Source: Chitinivibrionales bacterium (GTDB lineage Bacteria > Fibrobacterota > Chitinivibrionia > Chitinivibrionales > WJKA01). Taken from it: 64,000 bases of DNA. Position 1 is the first letter of the stretch; every line of letters begins with the position of its first letter. The stretch covers positions 124,001 to 188,000 of the forward strand of contig WJLW01000033.1 in NCBI GenBank assembly GCA_014728295.1, in the 5' to 3' direction. The notes below the pieces were generated by a model. The model worked only from the letters and a program-made list of their open reading frames with translations. It searched no databases and was not told the DNA's origin. The position numbers and the translations under genes are program-made. This document shows, piece after piece, positions 36,101 through 44,253 of the stretch.

Positions 36101-37780
36101 ATGAAAAAGTCTGCGCCATTAGTTGCAGTTGCGTTTGTTTCATTGGTAGTGATATTAAGCTGCACCACCAGAGAAACACCGGTAGAAAAGGGGAATCGGG
36201 AGCAGATATTGCATTTTGGCAATGGCTCGGAGCCGCAGGATCTGGATCCCCATATCGTGACCGGCGTGCCGGAGCACAATATCATTGTCGCGCTGCTTGA
36301 GGGGCTGGTGGCGGAGCATCCCGAAGATTTGAGTCCGGTGCCGGGAGCGGCTGCGCGCTGGGAACAGTCTGAAGATGGATTGACGTACACGTTTTTTTTG
36401 CAGCAGGATGGTACATGGACCAATGGCGATCCGGTGACTGCGCAGGATTTTGTGTACTCGTTTCGCCGGATGCTGACCCCTTCGCTTGCCGGTGAGTATG
36501 CCTATATGCTGTACTGCATGAAAAATGCCGAAAAGTACCATAAGGGTGATATCACGGACTTTGCTGATGTGGGCGTTGCTGCGATTGATGACACTACTTT
36601 GACAATTGAGCTTGCCAAACCGACGCCGTACTTTCTTTCCCTGATGACGCATTATTCCTGGTTCCCGGTGCATCGACCGACGATCGAGAAGTATGGCAAG
36701 ATCGATCAGCGCGGCTCAAAGTGGACGCGTCCGGAACATTATGTCGGCAACGGTCCTTTTATTCTCAAGGAATGGAAGCTCAACGAAATCGTGATTGTGG
36801 AAAAGAGCCCGACTTACTGGGATAATAAAACTGTCAAACTCAACCAGATCCGCTTCTATCCTATTGAAAGCGCACAGACCGAGGAGCGTGCTTTTCGTTC
36901 GGGACAACTGCACGTTACGGGCACGGTGCCGCTGAACAAAATCGAGGTTTATCAACGGGAGCAGCCGGAGCTGCTGTCGATTGATCCGTATCTGGGGACG
37001 TACTATTATCTGGTGAATGTAACCGAGAAACCGCTGGATGATCCGCGTGTGCGCAGAGCTTTGGCGATGTCGATTGATCGCACGTCAATCGTTGATAATG
37101 TGCTTAAGGGCGGGCAATTGCCGGCATTTCATTTTACTCCACCCAATACAAACGGATATAAAGCGCAGGCGAAAAGCGCGTATGACGTCGACAAAGCAAA
37201 AGAGCTGCTGGCGCAAGCGGGATATCCGAATGGAGAGGGATTCCCGGAAGTAGAGGTGCTGTATAATACCTCGGAGGCGCACCAGATTCTGGCTCAGGCA
37301 ATTCAGCAAATGTGGAACAAGAATCTGAACATTACGGTGTCGCTTATCAATCAGGAATGGAAGGTTTATCTCGAGACGCAGAAGAAGAAGGAGTATGATA
37401 TATCGCGGGCGGGCTGGATCGGGGATTATAATGATCCGAATACGTTTCTTGATTTGTGGGTGACGGGCGGCGGCAATAACCGGACGGGGTTTTCGAACGG
37501 GATGTATGATAGTTTGATTGATGCAGCGTCGAAGGAGCAGGATAGACAGACGCGATACGGGTATTTTCAAGAAGCGGAAAAGATTCTGATGGAAGAGATG
37601 CCGGTTATTCCGATTTATTTCTATACCAGTCTGTCGCTGATTCAACCCGGTGTCAAAGGGTATTATCCCACGATCCTGGACCACCATCCGTATAAGCATG
37701 TTTATCTAGCCCACGAAATGCACGAAAAGACACGAAAAAAGAATCAAAAACAAAAAACATCGTCAAAACAGAAAGGTTGA
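36101..37780 (+). CDS. oppA: Oligopeptide ABC transporter substrate-binding lipoprotein OppA
   Basis: A 559-residue SBP_bac_5 protein from ATG 36101 (AAGGA about 10 nt upstream). Lipoprotein signal with lipobox VVILSC, Cys21. Typical blocks: GSEPQDLDPHIVTG, LTYTFFLQQDGTWTNGDPVTAQDFVYSFRRML-type sequence, YVGNGPFILKEW and DDPRVRRALAMSIDR. It delivers peptides to the OppBCDF permease encoded downstream. The family normally ends near HPYKHVYL; here about 22 extra basic residues follow, because the left arm of the inverted-repeat element is read in frame. The tail is therefore an insertion product and probably disordered. Confidence 0.95.
   Translation: MKKSAPLVAVAFVSLVVILSCTTRETPVEKGNREQILHFGNGSEPQDLDPHIVTGVPEHNIIVALLEGLVAEHPEDLSPVPGAAARWEQSEDGLTYTFFLQQDGTWTNGDPVTAQDFVYSFRRMLTPSLAGEYAYMLYCMKNAEKYHKGDITDFADVGVAAIDDTTLTIELAKPTPYFLSLMTHYSWFPVHRPTIEKYGKIDQRGSKWTRPEHYVGNGPFILKEWKLNEIVIVEKSPTYWDNKTVKLNQIRFYPIESAQTEERAFRSGQLHVTGTVPLNKIEVYQREQPELLSIDPYLGTYYYLVNVTEKPLDDPRVRRALAMSIDRTSIVDNVLKGGQLPAFHFTPPNTNGYKAQAKSAYDVDKAKELLAQAGYPNGEGFPEVEVLYNTSEAHQILAQAIQQMWNKNLNITVSLINQEWKVYLETQKKKEYDISRAGWIGDYNDPNTFLDLWVTGGGNNRTGFSNGMYDSLIDAASKEQDRQTRYGYFQEAEKILMEEMPVIPIYFYTSLSLIQPGVKGYYPTILDHHPYKHVYLAHEMHEKTRKKNQKQKTSSKQKG
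37709..37740 (+). repeat. Left inverted-repeat arm of the GxxExxY element
   Basis: 32 bp reading GCCCACGAAATGCACGAAAA then GACACGAAAAAA. It is the exact reverse complement of 38169-38200. It is also translated as the C-terminal extension of OppA. Confidence 0.95.
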
Positions 37781-37785
37781 ATGTT

Positions 37786-38164
37786 ATGAGCGATATTGTT
37801 TACATAGAAGAGTCGTATGATATTCTAGGGGGCATGTTTTGAGGTTTATCGGAGGATGAGCAATGAATTTCTGGAGGCTGTGTATCATGAATGCATGGTA
37901 ATAGAGCTTGAGCATTGAGCCATGCCCTCTGTTACCAAGTCCAACTTGAAGCTCCATTATCGGGAGCGACCTCTAAAATCGAAATCCCCACCCGATTTTT
38001 TGTGCTATGATAAAATTATTGTTGAAATAAAAGCAGCGTCGCAATTGACTGACGAGCACTACGCCCAGGTATTAAATTATCTAAGTGCAACAAAACTCAA
38101 ATTAGGAATACTTGTTAATTTCCGTCATTATCCCAGACTGGAATACAAGCGCATTGTTTTGTAA
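37786..38164 (+). pseudogene. GxxExxY-family protein, inactivated by a frameshift and a stop
   Basis: The parent protein would be about 126 residues. ATG 37786 opens MSDIVYIEESYDIL; a run of five G at 37828-37832 then shifts the frame by one base. In the shifted frame the family reading continues: GACFEVYRRM, NEFLEAVYHECMVIELE, an in-frame TGA at 37916-37918, then LKLHYRERPLKS, PPDFLCYDKIIVEIKA and QVLNYLSATKLKLGILVNF to the stop at 38162-38164. The DFxxxxKIIVEIKA core is the conserved PD-(D/E)xK-like part of the family. The namesake glycine is Glu here (EFLEAVY). Two lesions make it a pseudogene. Function of intact relatives is unknown. Confidence 0.88.
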
Positions 38165-38168
38165 TCTT

Positions 38169-38200
38169 TTTTTTCGTGTCTTTTCGTGCATTTCGTGGGC
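38169..38200 (-). repeat. Right inverted-repeat arm of the GxxExxY element
   Basis: 32 bp, the exact reverse complement of 37709-37740. It ends 7 bp before the oppB ATG, so it occupies the place where the oppB ribosome-binding site should be. Confidence 0.95.
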
Positions 38201-38207
38201 CTAATAC

Positions 38208-39128
38208 ATGATTCGTTTCATCATCAAACGCCTCCTCCAGGCTATCCCCGCTATCCTCGTCATTTTCACCATCACTTTCGTCATGCTCAAGCTGGCACCC
38301 GGCGGGCCATTCAGCACCGAAAAGGACGTCGATCCCGCAACACTTAAAAACCTCAAAGCCTACTACGGTCTCGACAAACCGCTCATCGTGCAATATTTCC
38401 TCAACCTGAAAAATCTTCTGTACGGCAATTTCGGCCCCTCGTTCCGTTACAAGAACCGTTCCGTCAACGAAGTCATTGCCGGCGCATTCCCGATCTCCTT
38501 CGAGCTGGGCCTGTGGGCAATGCTGCTTGCACTGCTCATCGGACTCACCGCCGGTATGATCGCTGCAATAAAGCCGAATTCACTCTCCGACTACCTCCCC
38601 ATGTCCCTGGCCATGATCGGTATCTGCCTGCCGACCTTTGTTATCGGTCCGTTGCTGCTGTTGTTGTTCGGATTAAAACTGAATCTCGTCAACGCTACCG
38701 GCTGGAATACCTTCGGTGACCGTTTGCTGCCGTCATTGACGCTGGCGTTGCCGTACGCGGCCTATATTGCCCGCCTTTTCCGCAGCGGCATGCTCGAGAT
38801 ACTCAATCAGGATTTCATTCGCACGGCCAGAGCCAAAGGGCTGACGTCGTCGGCAATTCTGTTCAGGCATGCTTTCCGGGGTGGTGTGCTGCCGGTTGTG
38901 TCGTTTCTGGGACCGGCCTGCGCAGGAATTATTACCGGTTCGTTCGTCATCGAAAAAGTATTTCAAATCCCCGGGCTGGGGCAGCACTTCATCAACGCCG
39001 GATTCAATCGTGACTATTCGATGGTTATCGGACTGGGCGTTTTTTACGGGGTGCTGATTATTGTATTTAATCTGCTAGTTGACATAGTACAGGTCTGGTT
39101 GAACCCCAAACTGAAATTTTCCGATTGA
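38208..39128 (+). CDS. oppB: Oligopeptide ABC transporter permease OppB
   Basis: A 306-residue inner-membrane permease with six helices. The EAA cytoplasmic loop that contacts the ATPases is at FIRTARAKGLTSSAILFRHAFRGGVLPVV-like sequence in the third quarter. The N-terminal MIRFIIKRLLQAIPAILVIF and PGGPF are typical of OppB/DppB. No good Shine-Dalgarno is visible since the inserted repeat arm ends 7 bp upstream. Stop and oppC start share one base. Confidence 0.95.
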   Translation: MIRFIIKRLLQAIPAILVIFTITFVMLKLAPGGPFSTEKDVDPATLKNLKAYYGLDKPLIVQYFLNLKNLLYGNFGPSFRYKNRSVNEVIAGAFPISFELGLWAMLLALLIGLTAGMIAAIKPNSLSDYLPMSLAMIGICLPTFVIGPLLLLLFGLKLNLVNATGWNTFGDRLLPSLTLALPYAAYIARLFRSGMLEILNQDFIRTARAKGLTSSAILFRHAFRGGVLPVVSFLGPACAGIITGSFVIEKVFQIPGLGQHFINAGFNRDYSMVIGLGVFYGVLIIVFNLLVDIVQVWLNPKLKFSD

Positions 39129-39994
39129 TGCATATTGAATTCGAACAAGGCACGTCGCTGTGGCATGACGCCTGGATACGGTTGCGCAAGAGCCGTCCGG
39201 CGCTGATCGGTGCGGTGTGTGTGCTGGTGCTGGTGCTGCTGGCGGTTTTTGCGCCGGTGGTAACGTCGTACTCGTACGAAGAGCAGGACCTGAGTATCGG
39301 TGCAACCGGACCGGGCGCACAGCACTGGCTGGGTACGGATATTCTGGGCCGGGATCTGTTGACGCGCCTGTTGTACGGCGGGCGCATCTCGTTTCTGGTA
39401 GGCGTTGCAGCCACGGCAGTGTCCTTGCTGATCGGCGTGCTGTACGGCGCTATCGCCGGTTTTGCCGGGAAGCGCACCGATACGGTCATGATGCGCATCG
39501 TTGACATAATATATGCATTTCCGTTTACCATTTTCGTGATCATTCTCGTAGCCCTTTACGGGCGCAACATCGTTTTGCTCTTCTGTGCGATCGGCGCGGT
39601 GGAGTGGTTGACCATGGCGCGTATTATCCGGGGGCAGGTGCAGTCGCTGAAGAAGCAGGAGTTCATCGAAGCGGCGGTTGCGATGGGACTGTCGCAGCGC
39701 AGGATCATTCTCCGGCATGTCATTCCCAATGTGCTCGGGCCGGTAATAGTGTATACGACCCTGACGATCCCGCAGGTAATGCTGATGGAAGCATTTCTGA
39801 GCTTTCTGGGACTGGGCGTGCAGCCCCCCATGAGTTCGTGGGGCCTGCTCATCAAGGAAGGCGTCGAGTGGATGGAAGAGTACCCGTGGTTGCTTATCTT
39901 TCCGGGACTGGCGTTGTCGATCACGCTGTTTTCGCTCAACTTTATCGGCGACGGTTTGCGGGATGCGCTTGACCCGCGCACGTCGAAGGATTGA
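39128..39994 (+). CDS. oppC: Oligopeptide ABC transporter permease OppC
   Basis: A 288-residue partner permease with an N-terminal cytoplasmic segment (DAWIRLRKSRPALIGAV), six helices, and the EAA loop EAAVAMGLSQRRIILRHVIPN. HWLGTDILGRDLLTRLLYGG is the usual periplasmic OppC/DppC block. ATG 39128 overlaps the oppB stop by one base (TGATG), a coupled arrangement. Confidence 0.95.
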   Translation: MHIEFEQGTSLWHDAWIRLRKSRPALIGAVCVLVLVLLAVFAPVVTSYSYEEQDLSIGATGPGAQHWLGTDILGRDLLTRLLYGGRISFLVGVAATAVSLLIGVLYGAIAGFAGKRTDTVMMRIVDIIYAFPFTIFVIILVALYGRNIVLLFCAIGAVEWLTMARIIRGQVQSLKKQEFIEAAVAMGLSQRRIILRHVIPNVLGPVIVYTTLTIPQVMLMEAFLSFLGLGVQPPMSSWGLLIKEGVEWMEEYPWLLIFPGLALSITLFSLNFIGDGLRDALDPRTSKD

Positions 39995-39996
39995 TC

Positions 39997-40977
39997 GTGA
40001 CACTACTGTCCGTTAAGAATCTGCATACGAGCTTCCATACCCGGGACGGGATTGTCCGTGCGGTAAACGGTGTCTCCTTTGACGCCGGGGCGAATGAGGT
40101 CGTCGGCATCGTAGGGGAGTCGGGCTCGGGCAAGTCGGTGCTGTGCTATTCGCTGCTGGGACTGATCCCGCAGCCGCCGGGACGCATTGAATCGGGATCG
40201 GCCGTTTTTGACGGCGTTGACCTGCTCAAGTGTCCTCCGCCAACCTTGCGCGGCATCAGGGGCAATACGATAGCCATGATATTCCAGGACCCGATGACCT
40301 CTTTGAATCCGTACATGCGCATCGAGCAACAGCTTATCGAGCCGCTGCTGGCGCATGGCAAGTGCGACAAGCCGGCGGCGCGCCGGCGCGCTGTCCAGGT
40401 TCTCGAAGAATGCGGTATACAGGACGCCCCCAGGCGTATCCGGCTATTTCCGCACGAATTCAGTGGCGGCATGCGGCAGCGGGTGATGATTGCCATGGCC
40501 CTGATTCCCGAGCCGAAGTTGCTTATAGCCGATGAACCCACGACCGCGCTCGATGTGACCGTGCAGGCGCAGATACTGGATTTGCTTAACGCACTGCAGG
40601 AAAAGCATGCGACGTCAATCATCTTTATCACTCACGATCTGGCCGTGGTTGCCGAAATCTGTGACCGGGTGCTGGTGATGTATGCGGGACAAATCCTCGA
40701 GTCGGCGCAAAAGCGGGAGCTGTTTGCCAATGCAAAGCATCCCTACACGCGGGCGCTGCAGAAATCGATTCCGTCAATCACCGGACGTGATGAGCGGCTC
40801 GCTACTATTGCGGGACTGCCGCCGGACCTTTCCCGGGAGATGCCCGGCTGTCCGTTTGCGCCGCGGTGCGTTTATGCCGCTGACGACTGCACCCACACCC
40901 GGATCAGCCTGATGGAAGTTGCGCCCGATCACCGCTCCGCCTGCCTGCGCGTCCAGCGAAACGAGGTTGCCTTGTGA
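39997..40977 (+). CDS. oppD: Oligopeptide ABC transporter ATPase OppD
   Basis: A 326-residue ATPase. GTG 39997 is preferred over an in-frame TTG two codons earlier because AAGGA lies 6 nt upstream. Walker A GESGSGKS, Q-loop IFQDPMTSLNP, signature FSGGMRQR, Walker B LLIADEPTTALD, and the C-terminal oligopeptide-ABC domain with CPFAPRCVYAADDC, whose four cysteines bind an iron-sulfur cluster in OppD/DppD-type transporters. It energises OppBC together with OppF. Overlaps oppF by 4 bp. Confidence 0.95.
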   Translation: MTLLSVKNLHTSFHTRDGIVRAVNGVSFDAGANEVVGIVGESGSGKSVLCYSLLGLIPQPPGRIESGSAVFDGVDLLKCPPPTLRGIRGNTIAMIFQDPMTSLNPYMRIEQQLIEPLLAHGKCDKPAARRRAVQVLEECGIQDAPRRIRLFPHEFSGGMRQRVMIAMALIPEPKLLIADEPTTALDVTVQAQILDLLNALQEKHATSIIFITHDLAVVAEICDRVLVMYAGQILESAQKRELFANAKHPYTRALQKSIPSITGRDERLATIAGLPPDLSREMPGCPFAPRCVYAADDCTHTRISLMEVAPDHRSACLRVQRNEVAL

Positions 40978-41960
40978 ATGATTCGTACCTGAGTATCAGT
41001 AATCTGACGACGACCTTTCCGGTGTTCAGTGGATTCATTGCCCGCCGGGAAGTGGGCTCCGTCAAGGCGGTAGTGGACGTTTCGCTCGATATCGGCTGGG
41101 GAGAGGTGGTAGGGCTGGTCGGTGAATCCGGTTGCGGCAAATCGACGCTTGCCCGATCGGTTATGCGGCTTGTCGAGCCCGATTGCGGGCAGGTACTACT
41201 CGACGGTGCCGACCTGACCGGTATTGGCAAGCGTGAACTGCGCACCGTGCGCCCCGATATCCAGATCATATTCCAGGACCCCTACGCGTCGTTGAATCCC
41301 CGCATGACCGTGTATGACGCCGTCAAAGAAGCGTTCATGGTGCGGCGCCAATTCAAGGGGACGGTTGACCGGCGGATGGTTATCGAACTGATGGAGCGTG
41401 TCGGGCTTGCCCCACGCTACATCCGTAAATATCCCCATGAATTCTCCGGCGGGCAGCGTCAACGTATTGCCATTGCGCGAGCCCTTGCACTCGAACCGAA
41501 GGTGATCATCGCCGATGAGCCGGTGTCGGCGCTCGATGTCTCGGTGCAGGCGCAGATCCTCAACCTGCTCGAGAAACTGCGACGGGAGATGCAGCTTACC
41601 ATGATTTTCATCTCGCATGACTTGTCGGTTGTAAAGCACATTGCAGATCGTATTGCGGTCATGTACCTGGGGCGCATTGTAGAGTTGGGTCCGGCGGATG
41701 AAGTCTTTGCGCGGCCACGGCATCCTTATACAAAGGCCCTCATCAGCGCGGCGCCCTCGACCGAGGTAAACCGGCCTGCCGCCTCGCGCCGCATCATTTT
41801 GTCAGGCGATCCGCCGTCACCGATGAATCCGCCGTCCGGTTGTCCCTTCCATCCCCGCTGCCGCTATGCCCAACCCGCGTGCAAAGAAGCGGTTCCGGCA
41901 TTGGATGTATATCATTCCAGCAATGTCGCGTGCATCAGGGTTGCGGAAATTAACAATTAG
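40974..41960 (+). CDS. oppF: Oligopeptide ABC transporter ATPase OppF
   Basis: A 328-residue ATPase starting GTG, overlapping oppD by 4 bp (GTGA). Walker A GESGCGKST, Q-loop IFQDPYASLNPRMTV, signature FSGGQRQR, Walker B VIIADEPVSALD, switch ISHDLSVV, and the C-terminal CPFHPRCRYAQPAC cysteine motif. It completes the oppABCDF set. No clear terminator follows. Confidence 0.95.
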   Translation: MNDSYLSISNLTTTFPVFSGFIARREVGSVKAVVDVSLDIGWGEVVGLVGESGCGKSTLARSVMRLVEPDCGQVLLDGADLTGIGKRELRTVRPDIQIIFQDPYASLNPRMTVYDAVKEAFMVRRQFKGTVDRRMVIELMERVGLAPRYIRKYPHEFSGGQRQRIAIARALALEPKVIIADEPVSALDVSVQAQILNLLEKLRREMQLTMIFISHDLSVVKHIADRIAVMYLGRIVELGPADEVFARPRHPYTKALISAAPSTEVNRPAASRRIILSGDPPSPMNPPSGCPFHPRCRYAQPACKEAVPALDVYHSSNVACIRVAEINN

Positions 41961-42016
41961 AGCACCGATGCGCAGTGATGAGTCGATTTGCCATGCATAT
42001 AAAATCTTCCCTTTTC

Positions 42017-42030
42017 TTGATGCGAGTCAA
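42017..42030 (+). promoter_or_regulatory. FNR/DNR/HcpR-type operator upstream of hcp
   Basis: TTGATGCGAGTCAA has the FNR-superfamily form TTGAY-N4-RTCAA with both half-sites intact. It lies about 90 bp before hcp. A CATATT (4 of 6 to the -10 consensus) at 42053-42058 is placed as expected for a class II activated promoter, with the operator centred near -41.5. Control of hcp by FNR, DNR or HcpR is known in other bacteria. Confidence 0.6.
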
Positions 42031-42119
42031 GGAATCTCTGCGGGATGCAATGCATATTTAAATGTCGACTAATTTAGTGTATATTTCGATTTCATCTTAA
42101 CTACGACGGAGGTACATTC

Positions 42120-43766
42120 ATGGGAATGTTTTGCTATCAGTGCGAACAGACCGCAAAAGGAACCGGATGTGAAGCGAAAGGCGTATGCGGCAAGTCGCCT
42201 GAGGTAGCGGCGCTGCAGGATTTGATGGTGTTTCAGCTCAAGGGCATCGGCTACTTTGCCCATGAGGCTCGCATGGGTAAGCTTGTTGATGAAACTGTAG
42301 ATAGATTCGTTCTCGATGCGCTCTTCACGACCGTGACAAACGTCAACTTCGATGAAGAGACCTGTGCCGAAATCGTTCGTCAGGGTGTCGGGGTACGGCA
42401 ACGCGCATTCGGGCTCTTTCGTCAGGCTGCAATGGCACAGGGGCATGAAATCAGTGACGACCGGTTCCCCGAAGCGGCAGCATTCGAATTCGCAGAATCA
42501 ACATCCGATCTGATTGCACAGGGGGCGGCACGCGGTATTCTTGCTGATTCCGTCGATGCCGATGTGCGCTCGTTGCAGCAATTGCTGACCTACGGGCTTA
42601 AAGGCATGGCCGCGTATGCACATCATGCACACGTTCTGGGCAAATCCGACGAGACGATATTTGCCTTTTTTCTCGAAGCGTTGCATTCCCTTACGCGGCA
42701 GAATATTACCGTCGAGGAATTGGTAGAGTTGACCATGCGCTGCGGCAAGGTCAACATCCGCACGATGGAGTTGCTTGACGAGGGTCATACCGGACGCTTC
42801 GGTCATCCCCAGCCGACGCCGGTGCCGACCGGAACCAGAGCCGGTCCAGCCATAATCGTTACCGGACATGACCTGCTCGATCTGGAAAACCTGCTCAAGC
42901 AAACCGAAGGTACCGGCGTTAGCATCTACACTCACAGCGAGATGCTTCCTGCGCACGGTTATCCCGAATTGAAGAAGTACCCGCACCTTGCCGGACACTT
43001 TGGCACCGCCTGGCAGAATCAGCAAAAAGAGTTCGACGGCGTACCGGCCGCATTTCTGTTTACGACCAACTGCATACAGAAGCCGCTGGATTCATACAAG
43101 GACAACGTCTTCACCACCGGACTGGTGCAATGGCCCGATGTCAAGCACGTCGGGAACAACGATTTCTCGGCTGTAATCGCAAAAGCAAAGGAACTCGGCG
43201 GATTCGGGGAGCACCCGGGCGGGCAGCTTCTCACCGGCTTCGGCAGAAATGCCGTGATGAATGTTGCCGATAAAGTCGTTGATGCCGTCAAGCGCGGCGC
43301 TATCAGGCACTTTTTTCTGGTTGGCGGATGCGACGGCGCCAAACCGGGCAGAAATTATTATACCGATCTGGTCGAAAATACGCCGAGTGATACGGTGATA
43401 CTCACTCTCGCCTGCGGCAAGTTTCGTATCAATCATCTCGAGCTTGGTGATATTGGCGGCATACCCCGTCTACTTGACGTAGGTCAGTGCAACGATGCGT
43501 ACTCAGCCGTCAAAATCGCCCAGGCCCTTGCCGAGGCATTCGACTGCGGCATCAATGATTTGCCGCTGTCGCTGATCCTGTCCTGGTACGAGCAGAAGGC
43601 TGTCGTGATTCTGCTGTCGCTTCTCTCCATCGGCGTCAAAGGCATCCGCCTCGGACCAACACTGCCGGCTTTTATTTCACCCAACATCCTCAATTTCCTG
43701 GTCGAGAAATTCGATATCAAGCCAATCACTTCGGCCGAGGAAGATCTGCAGGCCATTTTGCATTAG
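42120..43766 (+). CDS. hcp: Hybrid cluster protein (hydroxylamine reductase / NO-stress protein)
   Basis: A 548-residue prismane-family protein. The N-terminal cluster ligands are Cys5, Cys8, Cys17 and Cys23 (FCYQCEQTAKGTGC...GVCGK), the CxxCx8Cx5C spacing of the anaerobe-type class I protein. Hybrid-cluster ligands are in the usual regions, for example TGHDLLDLE, TTNCIQKP, GGCDGAKPGRNYY and LACGKFR. It handles NO or hydroxylamine in the cytoplasm under anaerobic conditions. GGAGG lies 8 nt before the ATG. Monocistronic, with an FNR-type operator upstream and a terminator downstream. No hcr reductase is adjacent. Confidence 0.96.
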   Translation: MGMFCYQCEQTAKGTGCEAKGVCGKSPEVAALQDLMVFQLKGIGYFAHEARMGKLVDETVDRFVLDALFTTVTNVNFDEETCAEIVRQGVGVRQRAFGLFRQAAMAQGHEISDDRFPEAAAFEFAESTSDLIAQGAARGILADSVDADVRSLQQLLTYGLKGMAAYAHHAHVLGKSDETIFAFFLEALHSLTRQNITVEELVELTMRCGKVNIRTMELLDEGHTGRFGHPQPTPVPTGTRAGPAIIVTGHDLLDLENLLKQTEGTGVSIYTHSEMLPAHGYPELKKYPHLAGHFGTAWQNQQKEFDGVPAAFLFTTNCIQKPLDSYKDNVFTTGLVQWPDVKHVGNNDFSAVIAKAKELGGFGEHPGGQLLTGFGRNAVMNVADKVVDAVKRGAIRHFFLVGGCDGAKPGRNYYTDLVENTPSDTVILTLACGKFRINHLELGDIGGIPRLLDVGQCNDAYSAVKIAQALAEAFDCGINDLPLSLILSWYEQKAVVILLSLLSIGVKGIRLGPTLPAFISPNILNFLVEKFDIKPITSAEEDLQAILH

Positions 43767-43794
43767 TTCGCAGGAATCGATTTAAAGCTTTACC

Positions 43795-43825
43795 GGCAGG
43801 GAGGGCATCCACCTCCTTGCCTTTT
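43795..43825 (+). terminator. Rho-independent terminator of hcp
   Basis: GGCAGGGAGG (43795-43804) pairs with CCTCCTTGCC (43812-43821) with one G-U pair and a 7-nt loop, followed by TTTT. It touches the stop codon of the convergent membrane-protein gene. Confidence 0.8.
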
Positions 43826-44253
43826 CAAGATTGCCGGGTAAGGAAAAAGTTCCACGCACCCGTGTACAGATACCCGCCCAGTATCGCCATGGGTACAGTT
43901 GCGATTATTCCGATATACTGCACCCACATCGGTCCGGTCTCCTGAATCACCATTCCCAGCGCAATGCTGGTCGATCCCATCAGCGCAGCATTGATAAGGT
44001 TGTCGGATTGCGCGGTTCGCGTGGCGATATACCCGCCGAATACGGTGAATGCCAGACCAAATGGCAGGAAAAACAGATTGAATTGGGTGCTCCAGGCAAG
44101 TGCTACGATTTTTTCTGCAATTGCCGCTTGATCCAGACCCTGCAGGTGCCAATAGACCGCGTAGCTTATCTGGATAATAAACGCAAATGCTATCGTGATG
44201 CCCCAGTCTGCTGCAATTCCCAGAAATACGCCGCGGATATGTATCTGATTCAT
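43825..44253 (-). CDS. Hypothetical integral membrane protein
   Basis: A 142-residue protein with about four membrane helices: WGITIAFAFIIQISYAVYW, FLPFGLAFTVFGGYIATRT, an alanine/glycine-rich third helix (INAALMGSTSIALGMVI) and a fourth (IIATVPMAILGGYLYTGAW). The GGYIATRTA block recalls small TIGR04086/YrzE-type or DUF-type membrane proteins, but I cannot name the family. It is alone and convergent with hcp. Confidence 0.65.
   Translation of the reverse strand: MNQIHIRGVFLGIAADWGITIAFAFIIQISYAVYWHLQGLDQAAIAEKIVALAWSTQFNLFFLPFGLAFTVFGGYIATRTAQSDNLINAALMGSTSIALGMVIQETGPMWVQYIGIIATVPMAILGGYLYTGAWNFFLTRQS

Larger units (their letters stand above)
37709..38200. mobile_element. 492-bp element with 32-bp perfect inverted ends carrying a broken GxxExxY gene
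   Basis: The element lies exactly between oppA and oppB. Its ends are perfect 32-bp inverted repeats (37709-37740 and 38169-38200), each built of three CACGAAA units. The inside codes only for a damaged GxxExxY protein. No transposase is present, so it would depend on something in trans, or spread by another route. From memory, similar CACGAAA-rich repeats flank GxxExxY genes in other environmental bacteria; I could not check this. No target-site duplication could be recognised with confidence. Confidence 0.75.
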
